The translations under genes and the position numbers were made by a program. Source: MGML01 sp034416335 (GTDB lineage: Bacteria; Chloroflexota; Dehalococcoidia; Dehalococcoidales; UBA2162). Taken from it: a stretch of 63,800 bases of DNA. Shown here one piece after another: positions 26,786-34,489 of the stretch. Every line of letters starts with the position of its first letter. Position 1 is the stretch's first letter. The stretch lies in assembly GCA_034416335.1 (NCBI GenBank), contig DAOULV010000035.1, positions 1 through 63,800 of the forward strand, written 5' to 3'. Below the pieces are notes generated by a model. The model was not told the DNA's origin, made no database searches, and saw only the letters and a program-made list of their open reading frames with translations.

Positions 26786-26998
26786 CTACTCGAACATGGC
26801 GCGTCTGTAGCCTTCAACCACAACTTCACCCTTGCCAGCGACGCCATCGCGATAATGGTTAACGCGCCCTTCCTTGACGTTCATACCGGTGGGGGCAATA
26901 CCGTTCATGCCGGTGCGGTAGGCTTCGGGAGTAGCTCTCTCCTGGTAGGTGATGGGAACGTTTTTCTCGAACTCATCCCAGCTCGCGTATTTACCCAT
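26786..26998 (-). CDS. small MGKYA-family protein, short copy
   Basis: A 70-residue protein starting MGKYASWDEFEKNVPITYQE, related to the 100-residue protein at 17612-17914. A strong site (GGAGGTGCCCAC) precedes the ATG. It is the first gene of the structural-type operon, just after two terminator hairpins, and is followed by 144 bases (26642-26785) with no gene. Family unknown. Confidence 0.62.
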   Translation of the reverse strand: MGKYASWDEFEKNVPITYQERATPEAYRTGMNGIAPTGMNVKEGRVNHYRDGVAGKGEVVVEGYRRAMFE

Positions 26999-27074
26999 GT
27001 GGGCACCTCCTATTAATACTTTCCCGGTCGCGGCCGGGATCTTCCGAGGGGTATCGCAACCTGGCCTGAAAAGG

Positions 27075-27124
27075 AAAAGGGGTTAGCCTGAACCTTCCCC
27101 GGTTCCAGGTCACTAACCCCTTTT
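27075..27124 (-). terminator. long hairpin, probable terminator
   Basis: AAAAGGGGTTAG (27075-27086) pairs with CTAACCCCTTTT (27113-27124). An inner CCTGAACC/GGTTCCAGG pairing extends the stem, and on the minus strand the stem ends in CCCCTTTTCC. It lies between the replication-type operon and the structural-type operon. Confidence 0.65.
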
Positions 27125-27149
27125 CGTAAAGCTCTGAGAGTTGTCGATG

Positions 27150-27196
27150 AAAAAAGCCCTGAGAGTCAATCTTCACCGGTTAAACTCTCAGGGCTT
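27150..27196 (-). terminator. rho-independent terminator
   Basis: AAGCCCTGAGAGT (27154-27166) pairs perfectly with ACTCTCAGGGCTT (27184-27196). On the minus strand the stem is followed by a run of six T. It ends transcription coming from the AbrB-like gene at 27255. Confidence 0.8.
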
Positions 27197-27254
27197 ACAT
27201 TAACAGATTAATGCCACGCTACAAGACTGTCAAGATTTTACGTACGTTCATACT

Positions 27255-27446
27255 TCAGTAAGAGTCATTATCGTCATCTTTTTCCGGTACCTCCTTATCA
27301 ATACGGATGGTCAGGTCGTCATCAGCGATAATCTCGACCGTATCGCCTGGCTTGAGTTCGTAGTAATCAACCCATGGCTTGGGTAGAATAACCGCCAGGC
27401 TGTATTCTCCTACCTTAAAGAGTCCCCTTTTTACTTTTATCGGCAT
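27255..27446 (-). CDS. AbrB/SpoVT-type swapped-hairpin DNA-binding protein
   Basis: A 63-residue protein beginning MPIKVKRGLFKVGEYSLAVI at 27446, in a TGATG overlap with the gene before it. KVGEYSLAVILPKPWVDYYEL, then KPGDTVEIIADDDLTIRI is the standard AbrB/MazE beta fold. The tail is acidic (KEVPEKDDDNDSY). It could be an autoregulator of the replication operon; no toxin gene is next to it. It is the last gene before the tandem terminators. Confidence 0.78.
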   Translation of the reverse strand: MPIKVKRGLFKVGEYSLAVILPKPWVDYYELKPGDTVEIIADDDLTIRIDKEVPEKDDDNDSY

Positions 27447-27724
27447 CAGCTTTTCCTCTCGAACATGGCTTCGTTCCATCTCTGCCACTTTTTGTCCTGG
27501 GCGGCGGCATATCTCTCGACCGCTTTCCGGGAAGCCGTCTTCTGCCAGGGCATCGGGTCTGTTGAATCAATACTTCCGGTGTCCATAAGCAGGTTATTTT
27601 CACCTTCAGGATTCGGTTTACTCAGCATGTATCCCATCAGCAGGAGTCCGATAAACCATGCCACTCTCAGGGGATACAGAATATCCGCCGTTGCCTGATA
27701 TGGATTGTCCATGCGATAGGTCAC
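27446..27724 (-). CDS. small membrane protein
   Basis: A 92-residue protein with a GTG start overlapping the previous stop (GTGA), or an ATG four codons later. One membrane segment (YPLRVAWFIGLLLMGYML) is followed by a charged helical tail (KAVERYAAAQDKKWQRWNEAM). Family unknown. It lies between a helical protein and the AbrB-like gene, with overlapping ends on both sides. Confidence 0.55.
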   Translation of the reverse strand: MTYRMDNPYQATADILYPLRVAWFIGLLLMGYMLSKPNPEGENNLLMDTGSIDSTDPMPWQKTASRKAVERYAAAQDKKWQRWNEAMFERKS

Positions 27725-28002
27725 TCTACTATCTCCACCTGGAATCCCATCGACTGGAAACCTTTAGCTACCATCTCCGTCCATCCTTCGATTGCCTTCC
27801 TGATAATCTCTTCGATTTCGGGATTATCGGAAGCACCGACATCGAGGTGCAATCCTCTCTCGGTTTTTTCGAGAGTGACTATCACCCGGGAAAGGGCTTC
27901 CCTCCGCTCCGGGGGTGCCTGGGCAACCTGCTGGGCGATCATATTGAACACCATGTCGCGGGCCTGGGGATTCTCGAACATCTGTTGAAACTGGTCAAGC
28001 AT
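27721..28002 (-). CDS. unknown small protein
   Basis: A 93-residue soluble protein (FQQMFENPQARDMVFNMIAQ, then RGLHLDVGASDNPEIEEI, then KGFQSMGFQVEIVE). The first half is helical and Met/Gln-rich, like the end of the 259-residue protein before it. A strong site (GGAGGAAGAAAA) precedes the start. I do not recognise a family. It may be a partner of the upstream helical protein. Confidence 0.58.
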   Translation of the reverse strand: MLDQFQQMFENPQARDMVFNMIAQQVAQAPPERREALSRVIVTLEKTERGLHLDVGASDNPEIEEIIRKAIEGWTEMVAKGFQSMGFQVEIVE

Positions 28003-28014
28003 TTTTCTTCCTCC

Positions 28015-28794
28015 TTATTCCTCCTTTTTCTTGCGGGTAATCGGCGGCGGCTGCCACTGGTCGGTCTGACCGCCGCCCTGGGCTCCGGCAACACCCGGCA
28101 TGGCCAGCCCGAACATCTGCATCATCTGCTGCATTGAGTTGACCGAGGTGACAAACTGGGCAAACGGGTTGTCATCCTTCCCGCTCATCGCCTGACGGAT
28201 CTGGTTTATCGAGTCGTTTATCCTGGCATTGTTCTGGGAAATAACATCGTAAATCTGGGTGGCAGTCTCATGAGCGGCCCGGTCTGCGATGTCTTCGCTG
28301 GACGCCTTTGCCCTGGCCGCGGCGGCGTCCTGCTCTTCCCTGGTTTCCTTCATCAGTCTCAGGATGGGCATCATCCTCTCGGCGTCGGCTTCGGCGTTGC
28401 CTTTCTGAATATTCACCAGGTCCATGACCATAAGCATGGCCGCCCTGAATTTCATAATGGCTTTGAGTTCTACCTGTTCTTCAGGCGTTTGACCCATGTA
28501 CTCTTCGAGAATCGCTTCCGAAGCTGCCGTCTCCATGCCGCCACCCCATTTGCGGATCATCGGGAAACGACCTTCGTTTTCCTTATCTTCTTCCCGGGCT
28601 TTCTTGAACTCCTCCTGGATTATCGCTCGCACCTGGTCGACCGGCACCAGGGCTTTGCTGTCCGAGGGCGGGTACAAAATTTTCAGGGCAGACTGTACCT
28701 TGCTCCGGGACACTCCCAGCTGTTCGGCTATTTTCCGCTGGGATAGTTCCTGCCCAAATAAATCCTTTACCTTCTGTAAAAATTCTTCGTCCAT
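28015..28794 (-). CDS. HTH protein with helical body and Met-rich end
   Basis: A 259-residue protein. Residues 10-42 form a helix-turn-helix (LSQRKIAEQLGVSRSKVQSALK). The rest is helical and charged, with a Met-rich stretch near the end (SMQQMMQMFGLAMPG) and a Gly/Gln/Pro tail. This layout recalls plasmid partition or replication-control proteins, but I see no ParB signature. The 185 bases upstream (28795-28979) contain hairpins and an ATCGAGGCT direct repeat that may be its control region. Confidence 0.62.
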   Translation of the reverse strand: MDEEFLQKVKDLFGQELSQRKIAEQLGVSRSKVQSALKILYPPSDSKALVPVDQVRAIIQEEFKKAREEDKENEGRFPMIRKWGGGMETAASEAILEEYMGQTPEEQVELKAIMKFRAAMLMVMDLVNIQKGNAEADAERMMPILRLMKETREEQDAAAARAKASSEDIADRAAHETATQIYDVISQNNARINDSINQIRQAMSGKDDNPFAQFVTSVNSMQQMMQMFGLAMPGVAGAQGGGQTDQWQPPPITRKKKEE

Positions 28795-28979
28795 TGTTCC
28801 TCCTTTTAGACCGTTATAGCTAACCGGTTATTTTGTGGTTGGAACCATCGTGCCTGTGAGTCGCAACCGGCGGTTACGCCATCGAGGCTAAGTGGTTGGT
28901 TGAAAACCACTGGTAACCCCCCTTAAATCGAGGCTGATTTCCATACCCACCGGTCACCCCCTCCGGGCATTTCGCCCGT

Positions 28980-29906
28980 TCATTTTCCATATTCATCACC
29001 TCCGGTTATCAGCCTGATTGCTTTCTGTATTCCGAGTCTTGGAGCCAGCCTGGCAACTCTGACCGCGTCTCTGACGTCCTGGCTGAGCCCGTCCAAGCCT
29101 CGGGCTATCTCTTCGGCTTGATTTTCGTCCATGTTCTCGTGGGTGACCAGCACTCCCCTGACAACTGCCAGATAGTCGCTCCTCTTGTAGGCTCGGAGTT
29201 TCCTTATGGCAAACCGCGACCTCAGCTCCGGTGAAAGCCTCTCAAGACGATTGGACGCGGCCACCACGCGTAGCTGGTTGGACAGGTTTAGTTCTCTCCC
29301 TCTTTTGGCTCGCACCAGCCGGCCTCCTTCCATCATCGATAGCAGGGCGGCAGTGTCAGCCGCGTTCATCTTGTCGAGTTCATCGATGAGAAGTATCTGC
29401 GGTTTTCTGTCAGCCACGACATCCCAGAGACCTGCCTTGGACGTTGCAGACCCAACCAGCCAGATAGCTTGTTCTCCGGCTACCCTCTCGATATCCCATA
29501 GAAAAAGGCTTTTCGCCAGGGCAGGCGGACCGGCTAGCAGGACGTGAACCGGTTTATCGGCCAGGAGACAGGCGGTCAACAGCTCCTTTACGTCTTTGTG
29601 ACCGATAATATCGTTGAAGATATTCTCCCCGATCTCGAGCGGCGAGTTACTATCAGAATCTACTTGATCTTTATCGTCAGATAATCCTGCGATTACTTCT
29701 CTACCGAGTTCACTCAGCCGGTATCCGGTATAGGAATTGGAACGAAATACATTGTCCAGGTAGCCGTCCTTGAAGAGACGGCTTAACGTAGCCGGCCAGA
29801 CGCGGACGTGACGCCAGCTCCAGCCGTTTTTAAACTCTTTCTCCATGTCATGAGATTCTTCAAACCTGGATATTTCAGCGAGTAATTCATAATCATTACT
29901 TTTCAT
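28980..29906 (-). CDS. AAA+ ATPase of MoxR/Mg-chelatase type
   Basis: A protein of about 308 residues. An N-terminal winged-helix-like part (WRHVRVWPATLSRLFKDGYL) precedes an AAA+ core: DIIGHKDVKELL, Walker A GPPALAKS, Walker B ILLIDELDK, sensor AASNRLERLSPELRSRFA with the arginine finger. I chose the ATG at 29906 because it overlaps the J-domain stop as TAATG and has a spaced GAGG, while the ATG at 29915 touches the GAGG. MoxR-type ATPases remodel protein complexes, here perhaps with the J-domain protein. An assembly or replication role is inferred. Confidence 0.8.
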   Translation of the reverse strand: MKSNDYELLAEISRFEESHDMEKEFKNGWSWRHVRVWPATLSRLFKDGYLDNVFRSNSYTGYRLSELGREVIAGLSDDKDQVDSDSNSPLEIGENIFNDIIGHKDVKELLTACLLADKPVHVLLAGPPALAKSLFLWDIERVAGEQAIWLVGSATSKAGLWDVVADRKPQILLIDELDKMNAADTAALLSMMEGGRLVRAKRGRELNLSNQLRVVAASNRLERLSPELRSRFAIRKLRAYKRSDYLAVVRGVLVTHENMDENQAEEIARGLDGLSQDVRDAVRVARLAPRLGIQKAIRLITGGDEYGK

Positions 29907-30277
29907 TATTTCCATCCTCTTTCTTTCGCTATTTGTTGATAGGCAAAGACAAGTGCCTGAAACATATAGGCTGTACCATCAACTCCGGCGGTATCGGGAT
30001 GAAGCTTCCTGAGCAACTCCCTGTAGCGCTTTTTAACTTGTTCGTCGGTGGCGGTCTTTTCCAGGTCAAGAACCCGGTACGGATCGGGCATTGCCTGTGG
30101 ATTTGCTGCTCCGGATATCTGTGAAAGATCAAAACCCATGCTTGCTGCCATACTAAGAAAACTCTCCGGATCGAAGGCGTTGCGGAGAAGCTCATCCATC
30201 CAGCGATGAACGCTGGAACGCATTTCACCCAGGATTCTTTCCTGTTCCCGTAACAGTTTCAAGAAGTCGTCTTCCAT
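29906..30277 (-). CDS. J-domain (DnaJ-like) protein
   Basis: A 123-residue protein starting MEDDFLKLLREQERIL at 30277, with AGGAG six bases upstream; the longer frame to 30415 lies inside the previous gene. The last 60 residues are a J-domain: DPYRVLDLEKTATDEQVKKR, then KLHPDT with the essential HPD. J-domains stimulate DnaK-type chaperones, so it may recruit host DnaK to the AAA+ ATPase or replication complex. Phage and plasmid J-proteins of this kind act in replisome remodelling; that parallel is inferred. Confidence 0.82.
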   Translation of the reverse strand: MEDDFLKLLREQERILGEMRSSVHRWMDELLRNAFDPESFLSMAASMGFDLSQISGAANPQAMPDPYRVLDLEKTATDEQVKKRYRELLRKLHPDTAGVDGTAYMFQALVFAYQQIAKERGWK

Positions 30278-30284
30278 TTCGCTC

Positions 30285-30527
30285 CTATTTCCTTGTGCTT
30301 GCCCAGCCTTTTTCTTCCCGAGAAACCGGCGGTCCCATTTCCTCATAATCAAGACAATCCTGACAGACCTGGAAGGCAAGCTGCTTACCGGATGAGAGAC
30401 GTCCAATACCGACACTCCCGTCCTCCGATTTTTTCAGCAGCCGGTGACCTTTCTGGCAGTAGATGCGATCGCCCTTTACCCTGGCATGAGAGCATTCGTA
30501 GAGTGTTCGTTTCTTCGACTCTTTCAT
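30285..30527 (-). CDS. small zinc-binding protein
   Basis: An 80-residue protein with Cys/His pairs suited to one zinc site (YECSHARVKGDRIYCQKGH, then VCQDCLDYEE). It overlaps the end of the primase-helicase gene by ATGA and precedes the J-domain gene by seven bases. It is likely a small nucleic-acid- or protein-binding accessory of the replication module. Family unknown. Confidence 0.62.
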   Translation of the reverse strand: MKESKKRTLYECSHARVKGDRIYCQKGHRLLKKSEDGSVGIGRLSSGKQLAFQVCQDCLDYEEMGPPVSREEKGWASTRK

Positions 30528-32887
30528 TTACGCCTTTCCTCCAGCCAATCCCTGATCACAGCCAGGTGTCTTTCGTTACTTCGCCCGAACTTGAGTGTCT
30601 TCTCAAGGTCAAAACAATTTTCACCGGGTCCGAGAAAGACAACGGGTTTGCCCTCTTTAGCCCAGATATCTATCGCTTCATCGATGGTCATTCCGATTTT
30701 TTCTTCCGTATCCCTGTAAAAACCTTCACTACTGTCACAACCTTCACAGTTAGCTTCAAAATCCTGTGAAGGTTTTTCTGCGGTGGGTAAACCTTCACGG
30801 AAACCTTCACAGCGTGGCTCCATGCCTGAGCGTGAAGGTTGTGAAGGTTGTGAAGGTTGTGAAGGATTATTTGGAGATGGGGAAAAATCCGGTGAAAGGC
30901 CATAGCGAATTGACAGATGTTTCATCTTTTCTTCATCCCATAAGATGACTCTTCTGCCGCATCCCGGTATCCTTGTTTTCTCAAGTCCCAGCTTCTTAGT
31001 CTGCCAGCCGATCTTCTCGGCAACAAGGGGAAGTGCTTCTTCATCCATCTGGTTGGCTTTTTCAGCAATCGTCTTGCTGGATATTTCCGCTTCTTCCTTG
31101 TGGAGCTCGATAATCGCCGCGAGCACCCGCCCGGTATTACTTTCCTGTCTCTTTGAAAAGAGAGAGTCCTGCAGCCGATGAACGAAACCCGCCAGCGCCT
31201 CCACCATAGATCCGTCACCGTTGAGCATAGCTTTAAGAGGAATAAGAATTTCCTGGAGTCGCGGCTGGAGGTTGGGTTCCATAAGTTCGTTGCCAAACGT
31301 CTTTCCTTTCAAACGAAAGAGGTTAGCCAGCCTGAAGGTCAGCAGCTTGCTTCTGAGGTTATTTACTTCCTTGTCGAATGATGGTGGCAGTATCCGCGGT
31401 ATATCGTCCCGGGTTAATGGCAGCATCTCCGAGGTAAGACAACGGCTCTCCAGCGCCTCATCTTTAAAATTAAAGCGGGTGGAGATGAGCTTAGGACCGA
31501 AAACCTGATAACTCCTCGGATACCACTTCCCGTTCTCCTTGTCGGCTCGTAACACCGGCATGCCGGGACGATAGCCGTTATTCAGCAGCTTGACCATCTC
31601 AGCCCAGGCAGCTGAGTCTTTGAAGTCTGCTTCATCGAACACGAGCGTTCCCCGGAACTGCTCCAGTATCCTGAATATCGGCGCCGGTGTGGTTGCTCCA
31701 GAGGCGAATATCGGCCGGAAACAGACGGCTCCGACTACCTGCAGAAACCTTGTCTTGCCGGTACCCCAGTCCCCAATCACTCTTAAGTAAGGAATTGAGG
31801 GAGCGAACTCGTATACCCAGGTAAGTAAAACGTAGAGTGAAGCTATTTCCTCGAAGTCAGCCGGCAGTTCAAGGTACTTGTGGATGAAAGACTTAATCTC
31901 GCGGAATAATTCAGCCTGTGAATCGTAGGGAGTGGCTGTCCTGGCGAAATGGACGACTTCGCCGACCAGTCCGTCACGGGTGGGAAGATAGGTAACCTTT
32001 CCCGTGTCGTGATGGTAGGCTTTCCTCACAGAACCGTTAAAACCGATAACGAAGAACCGCTCATCATCACCGGTTACCATCTCTCCAATGGTTCCGTCAG
32101 GTAGAACAAAACCGGATACGTAACGTTCCCTGTCTTCGTTTTCTTCCGGCTTGAATTCACCTGCTAACCGTTCAGCATCCTCCAGATTATAGCGGAGAAG
32201 GTAATCATCGATACCGGTTTTATCCTTGCCTTCAAGCTGAGGTAACTGGATGACGTGGATAGACGCCCCCTTACGTTTCAGGTGTTCGGCGATATGTTCG
32301 AGTGCTTTCCGGACCGGGTCCTTGGAGATAATATCCGAATCGAAGGCCAGGTAGACGGTACGGTTTCGCACAGCGATATAGTCCCAGTCAGCCAGGAAGG
32401 TTATTCCACCGAACTGGTTTTTACCCTTGAACCCCCATACTCCTGATACCGAGACGGCGCAGGCGCCGTTAGATGCCAGGGCATCTGCTTTCTTGGAGCC
32501 TTCGGTAATCCATAGAGGCACCTGGGGATTGCCCAGCATATTCTGGCAGCGAGGCGGGCAGTCGATGCGGTTTGAAGATCCTTTCGGAGATTCATACTTA
32601 ATCGGTCTTCCGCGGCTGCTGTTCCTGGGGTGATCAGGTCGGAACTGGTATCTCGCTTCCTGGCCGTCTACCGACCACAGGGGAATGAGTATCCCCGGAA
32701 CGCGTAACTGGGAGGCAGCGAATCCGAGTTTTTCTAGGTCAAGCTTGCCCGATATACTCCGGTAACCACGCTCTTTGATGACCTCCGGATTGATACCACT
32801 ACCATCAGCCAGGTGCCGGTAATGATCGGTGAAAAGCTCAGGAACAGCTTCACAGAATACAGGCTCGACACATGTTTGGTCTTGCAC
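30524..32887 (-). CDS. primase-helicase-like replication protein (DUF3854 + P-loop)
   Basis: A 787-residue protein with a GTG start after AAAAGGAA. Residues 40-235 match the TOPRIM-like DUF3854 domain of plasmid and phage primases (GYRSISGK, PLWITEGSKKADAL, YLAFDSDI, KTGIDDYLL). The second half is a P-loop ATPase: Walker A GDWGTGKT (372-379), Walker B TLVFDEAD (414-421) and an ALESR arginine. Residues about 660-690 are Ser/Pro/Gln repeats encoded by iteron-like DNA. It should initiate replication of the element, priming and unwinding. No separate replicative polymerase gene is seen. Confidence 0.8.
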   Translation of the reverse strand: MQDQTCVEPVFCEAVPELFTDHYRHLADGSGINPEVIKERGYRSISGKLDLEKLGFAASQLRVPGILIPLWSVDGQEARYQFRPDHPRNSSRGRPIKYESPKGSSNRIDCPPRCQNMLGNPQVPLWITEGSKKADALASNGACAVSVSGVWGFKGKNQFGGITFLADWDYIAVRNRTVYLAFDSDIISKDPVRKALEHIAEHLKRKGASIHVIQLPQLEGKDKTGIDDYLLRYNLEDAERLAGEFKPEENEDRERYVSGFVLPDGTIGEMVTGDDERFFVIGFNGSVRKAYHHDTGKVTYLPTRDGLVGEVVHFARTATPYDSQAELFREIKSFIHKYLELPADFEEIASLYVLLTWVYEFAPSIPYLRVIGDWGTGKTRFLQVVGAVCFRPIFASGATTPAPIFRILEQFRGTLVFDEADFKDSAAWAEMVKLLNNGYRPGMPVLRADKENGKWYPRSYQVFGPKLISTRFNFKDEALESRCLTSEMLPLTRDDIPRILPPSFDKEVNNLRSKLLTFRLANLFRLKGKTFGNELMEPNLQPRLQEILIPLKAMLNGDGSMVEALAGFVHRLQDSLFSKRQESNTGRVLAAIIELHKEEAEISSKTIAEKANQMDEEALPLVAEKIGWQTKKLGLEKTRIPGCGRRVILWDEEKMKHLSIRYGLSPDFSPSPNNPSQPSQPSQPSRSGMEPRCEGFREGLPTAEKPSQDFEANCEGCDSSEGFYRDTEEKIGMTIDEAIDIWAKEGKPVVFLGPGENCFDLEKTLKFGRSNERHLAVIRDWLEERRK
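30721..30867. repeat. iteron-like cluster of GTGAAGGTT
   Basis: Eight perfect copies of the 9-mer GTGAAGGTT (in either direction) and one near copy lie within 147 bases inside the replication gene. Inverted copies begin at 30721, 30739, 30790 and 30802; direct copies at 30766, 30832, 30841 and 30850; the near copy at 30859. Three are head-to-tail. A replication origin within the initiator gene is a known arrangement; this is the best origin candidate in the window. Confidence 0.6.
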
Positions 32888-32911
32888 TTTAGTTCCTTTT
32901 AATTGGATTTA

Positions 32912-33877
32912 TTAAAGGTTTGTATACCGGTCGATCGCCTCGATGAACGCCAGGAGCATATCGGCGGTAAGTTTATCAGGGAGTACCGGCGGCTCGAAAT
33001 CTTTAAGCCGGATCGTTACGTGATATTTCTTCTCGAACCAGTTGACTATCTGGAAATCCTGTATCTCGTGGTGAAATATCCGGCTCTTGGCATTCGCCCA
33101 GAGATCTAACAGGTAGTCTTCCGAGCATTGTTCGAGATTTTGATTAGATATATCCTCACCAAATGTTTTCTGTACGTCATCAGGACGTTCGAAGTCAGGT
33201 GGCGGTAACAGTGCTTTTCCGGGTGGTATCTGCGAGAATTTCTGAGCTTCGACCAAGGACATATCGCTTGTCAGCTTTAATACGTAGGCTATCTTTTCGT
33301 TGCCGTCCGGCTTGACCGGCTGCTCGACCAGTTGAAGGGTAAGGGGTATCATCGATACACGCTGGCAGACATTTTCAAGCAGGTTCAGAAAATCATTAAC
33401 GTTTCTCATGGAGTAAAAGGACCCGGTATCGAGCTGATAAACTCCGAAACCGGGACAATCCGGTAGCAGAAACCGAAGATTCATTACCTTACGGCAATCG
33501 CCCCGCCGGTAAAAAGAGCATGTCGAAGGACTACAGGGCACTTCGAAAAGCAACGGAATGGGCTCTTCTATCTCCGAGCTTCCAACCTCAAACTTGCTCA
33601 GCGCTTTCTCTCCTGTCCCGCTGCAGACAAGACTTCCCGATTCCGAATAACACTGGAGGTACTGACTCGCCCACTGTTCCCTATTTTCGTTCGGAAACAT
33701 AATACGGAGTTCCTTCGGTTCCTCTCCGAATACTTTCTTCACCTCATCCGGACAAACAAAGTGGTCGGTGGGGACCGGTATTAACTGTCCGCCCGGACCT
33801 TCCTCTTTAATCCCCAGCCTGATCTTCCCGAGTCGTGGCAGCCATACTGTTTCTGATATTCCCTTTATTGGTGACAT
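32912..33877 (-). CDS. Gp3-like recombination directionality factor candidate
   Basis: A 321-residue protein starting MSPIKGISETVWLPRLGK at 33877, with GGAGG seven bases upstream. The opening (LPRLGKIRLG, VPTDHFVCPDEV, EEPKELRIMFP) matches the Gp3-like family that includes directionality factors of serine integrases. Cys residues near 118-150 (CSPSTCSFYRRGDC) may bind zinc. A large serine recombinase lies 1.5 kb away, so a role in switching it to excision is plausible. The remaining 150 residues are unassigned. Confidence 0.65.
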   Translation of the reverse strand: MSPIKGISETVWLPRLGKIRLGIKEEGPGGQLIPVPTDHFVCPDEVKKVFGEEPKELRIMFPNENREQWASQYLQCYSESGSLVCSGTGEKALSKFEVGSSEIEEPIPLLFEVPCSPSTCSFYRRGDCRKVMNLRFLLPDCPGFGVYQLDTGSFYSMRNVNDFLNLLENVCQRVSMIPLTLQLVEQPVKPDGNEKIAYVLKLTSDMSLVEAQKFSQIPPGKALLPPPDFERPDDVQKTFGEDISNQNLEQCSEDYLLDLWANAKSRIFHHEIQDFQIVNWFEKKYHVTIRLKDFEPPVLPDKLTADMLLAFIEAIDRYTNL

Positions 33878-34082
33878 TTGATCCTCCTTCACTTATTAAT
33901 TCAATGTGATTTCCAATTAATCCTTCTCGCTGCCCTATTTTTATAGCCAGCTCAAGTAAGGTTCGGAGTCTTGCTCTTACCGCTGGATCTTTTTCTATAT
34001 CCCGTTTTTCCTGCTCGACTGTCTTATGATTATTCCCTTCATTCATTTCTTTCTTCTCTTTCATTCGTAATATTCTTATCAC
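33807..34082 (-). CDS. small charged protein, uncertain
   Basis: A 91-residue frame with a GTG start in a TAGTG overlap with the regulator before it, or an ATG at 34064. It overlaps the next gene by 71 bases in another frame, which is long. The middle is helical (DPAVRARLRTLLELAIKIG). It is plausible because of the coupling, but the overlap makes me unsure. Family unknown. Confidence 0.4.
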   Translation of the reverse strand: MIRILRMKEKKEMNEGNNHKTVEQEKRDIEKDPAVRARLRTLLELAIKIGQREGLIGNHIELISEGGSNVTNKGNIRNSMAATTREDQAGD

Positions 34083-34273
34083 TACAGATGGTTAACAGTA
34101 TTACTATCGTTAGGGATAAAAAAATACCGGGCAACCGCTCGCCTTACCAGGGTACTGACATCCGTTCGTTCCATAGAAGCGATTCGCTTCAACTCCTTGT
34201 AGTCGTCCCGTGAAAACATTACTCGGATAGAGACTTTGTTCTTTCTCGTTATATTGTTCTGTTCAGTATTCAT
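34082..34273 (-). CDS. ribbon-helix-helix regulator (CopG/Arc type)
   Basis: A 63-residue protein: SIRVMFSRDDYKELKRIASM followed by RTDVSTLVRRAVARYF is the RHH fold. GGGAGG lies seven bases before the ATG. It is the first gene of the leftward replication operon and faces the CI-like repressor across 216 bases containing two similar palindromes (34295-34307 and 34442-34456). It probably represses its own operon. Confidence 0.82.
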   Translation of the reverse strand: MNTEQNNITRKNKVSIRVMFSRDDYKELKRIASMERTDVSTLVRRAVARYFFIPNDSNTVNHL

Positions 34274-34294
34274 GGTTACCTCCCGGTATATATA

Positions 34295-34307
34295 GTAATG
34301 ATATTAC
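34295..34307. promoter_or_regulatory. operator palindrome GTAATGATATTAC
   Basis: A palindrome with arms GTAAT/ATTAC just upstream of the ribbon-helix-helix gene. The same sequence extended by one base each side occurs at 43059-43073, and a close variant overlaps the repressor promoter at 34442-34456. It is probably bound by the CI-like or RHH regulator. Confidence 0.6.
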
Positions 34308-34423
34308 GATTAGGCTACCGCATTGTCAAGGTGCTAATGTCGCCATATTATTACCACCATAAAAAACGTTAATTAGCCTCAAATAGGCAAAATACCCTAA
34401 AAAATTCCAGTGACAAAAATCCC

Positions 34424-34456
34424 TTGACAAGCCTGATATATGGTGATAGTATTACC
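34424..34456 (+). promoter_or_regulatory. promoter and operator of the repressor gene
   Basis: A -35 box TTGACA (34424-34429) and -10 box TAGTAT (34447-34452) are 17 bases apart. The inverted repeat GGTGATAGTATTACC (34442-34456) covers the -10, so a bound regulator would block transcription. This implies autorepression of the XRE gene at 34490. Confidence 0.8.
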
Positions 34457-34489
34457 ATATTGCACAATTTCTAAAAGGAGAAAATAGTA

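Noticed and set aside
26991..27176. 61-codon minus-strand frame between the two operons
   Set aside because: It lies across the terminator hairpins and has no ribosome-binding site; its sequence is explained by the hairpins.
30278..30415. 46-codon N-terminal extension of the J-domain protein
   Set aside because: It overlaps the zinc-protein gene in another frame and a good AGGAG site precedes the internal ATG.
30766..30948. Plus-strand frame encoding VKVVKVVKVVK repeats
   Set aside because: It is the reverse reading of the iteron-like repeats within the primase-helicase gene.
15613..34273. Classical tailed prophage
   Set aside because: No terminase, portal, major capsid, tape-measure or lysis gene is recognisable in an otherwise complete operon.
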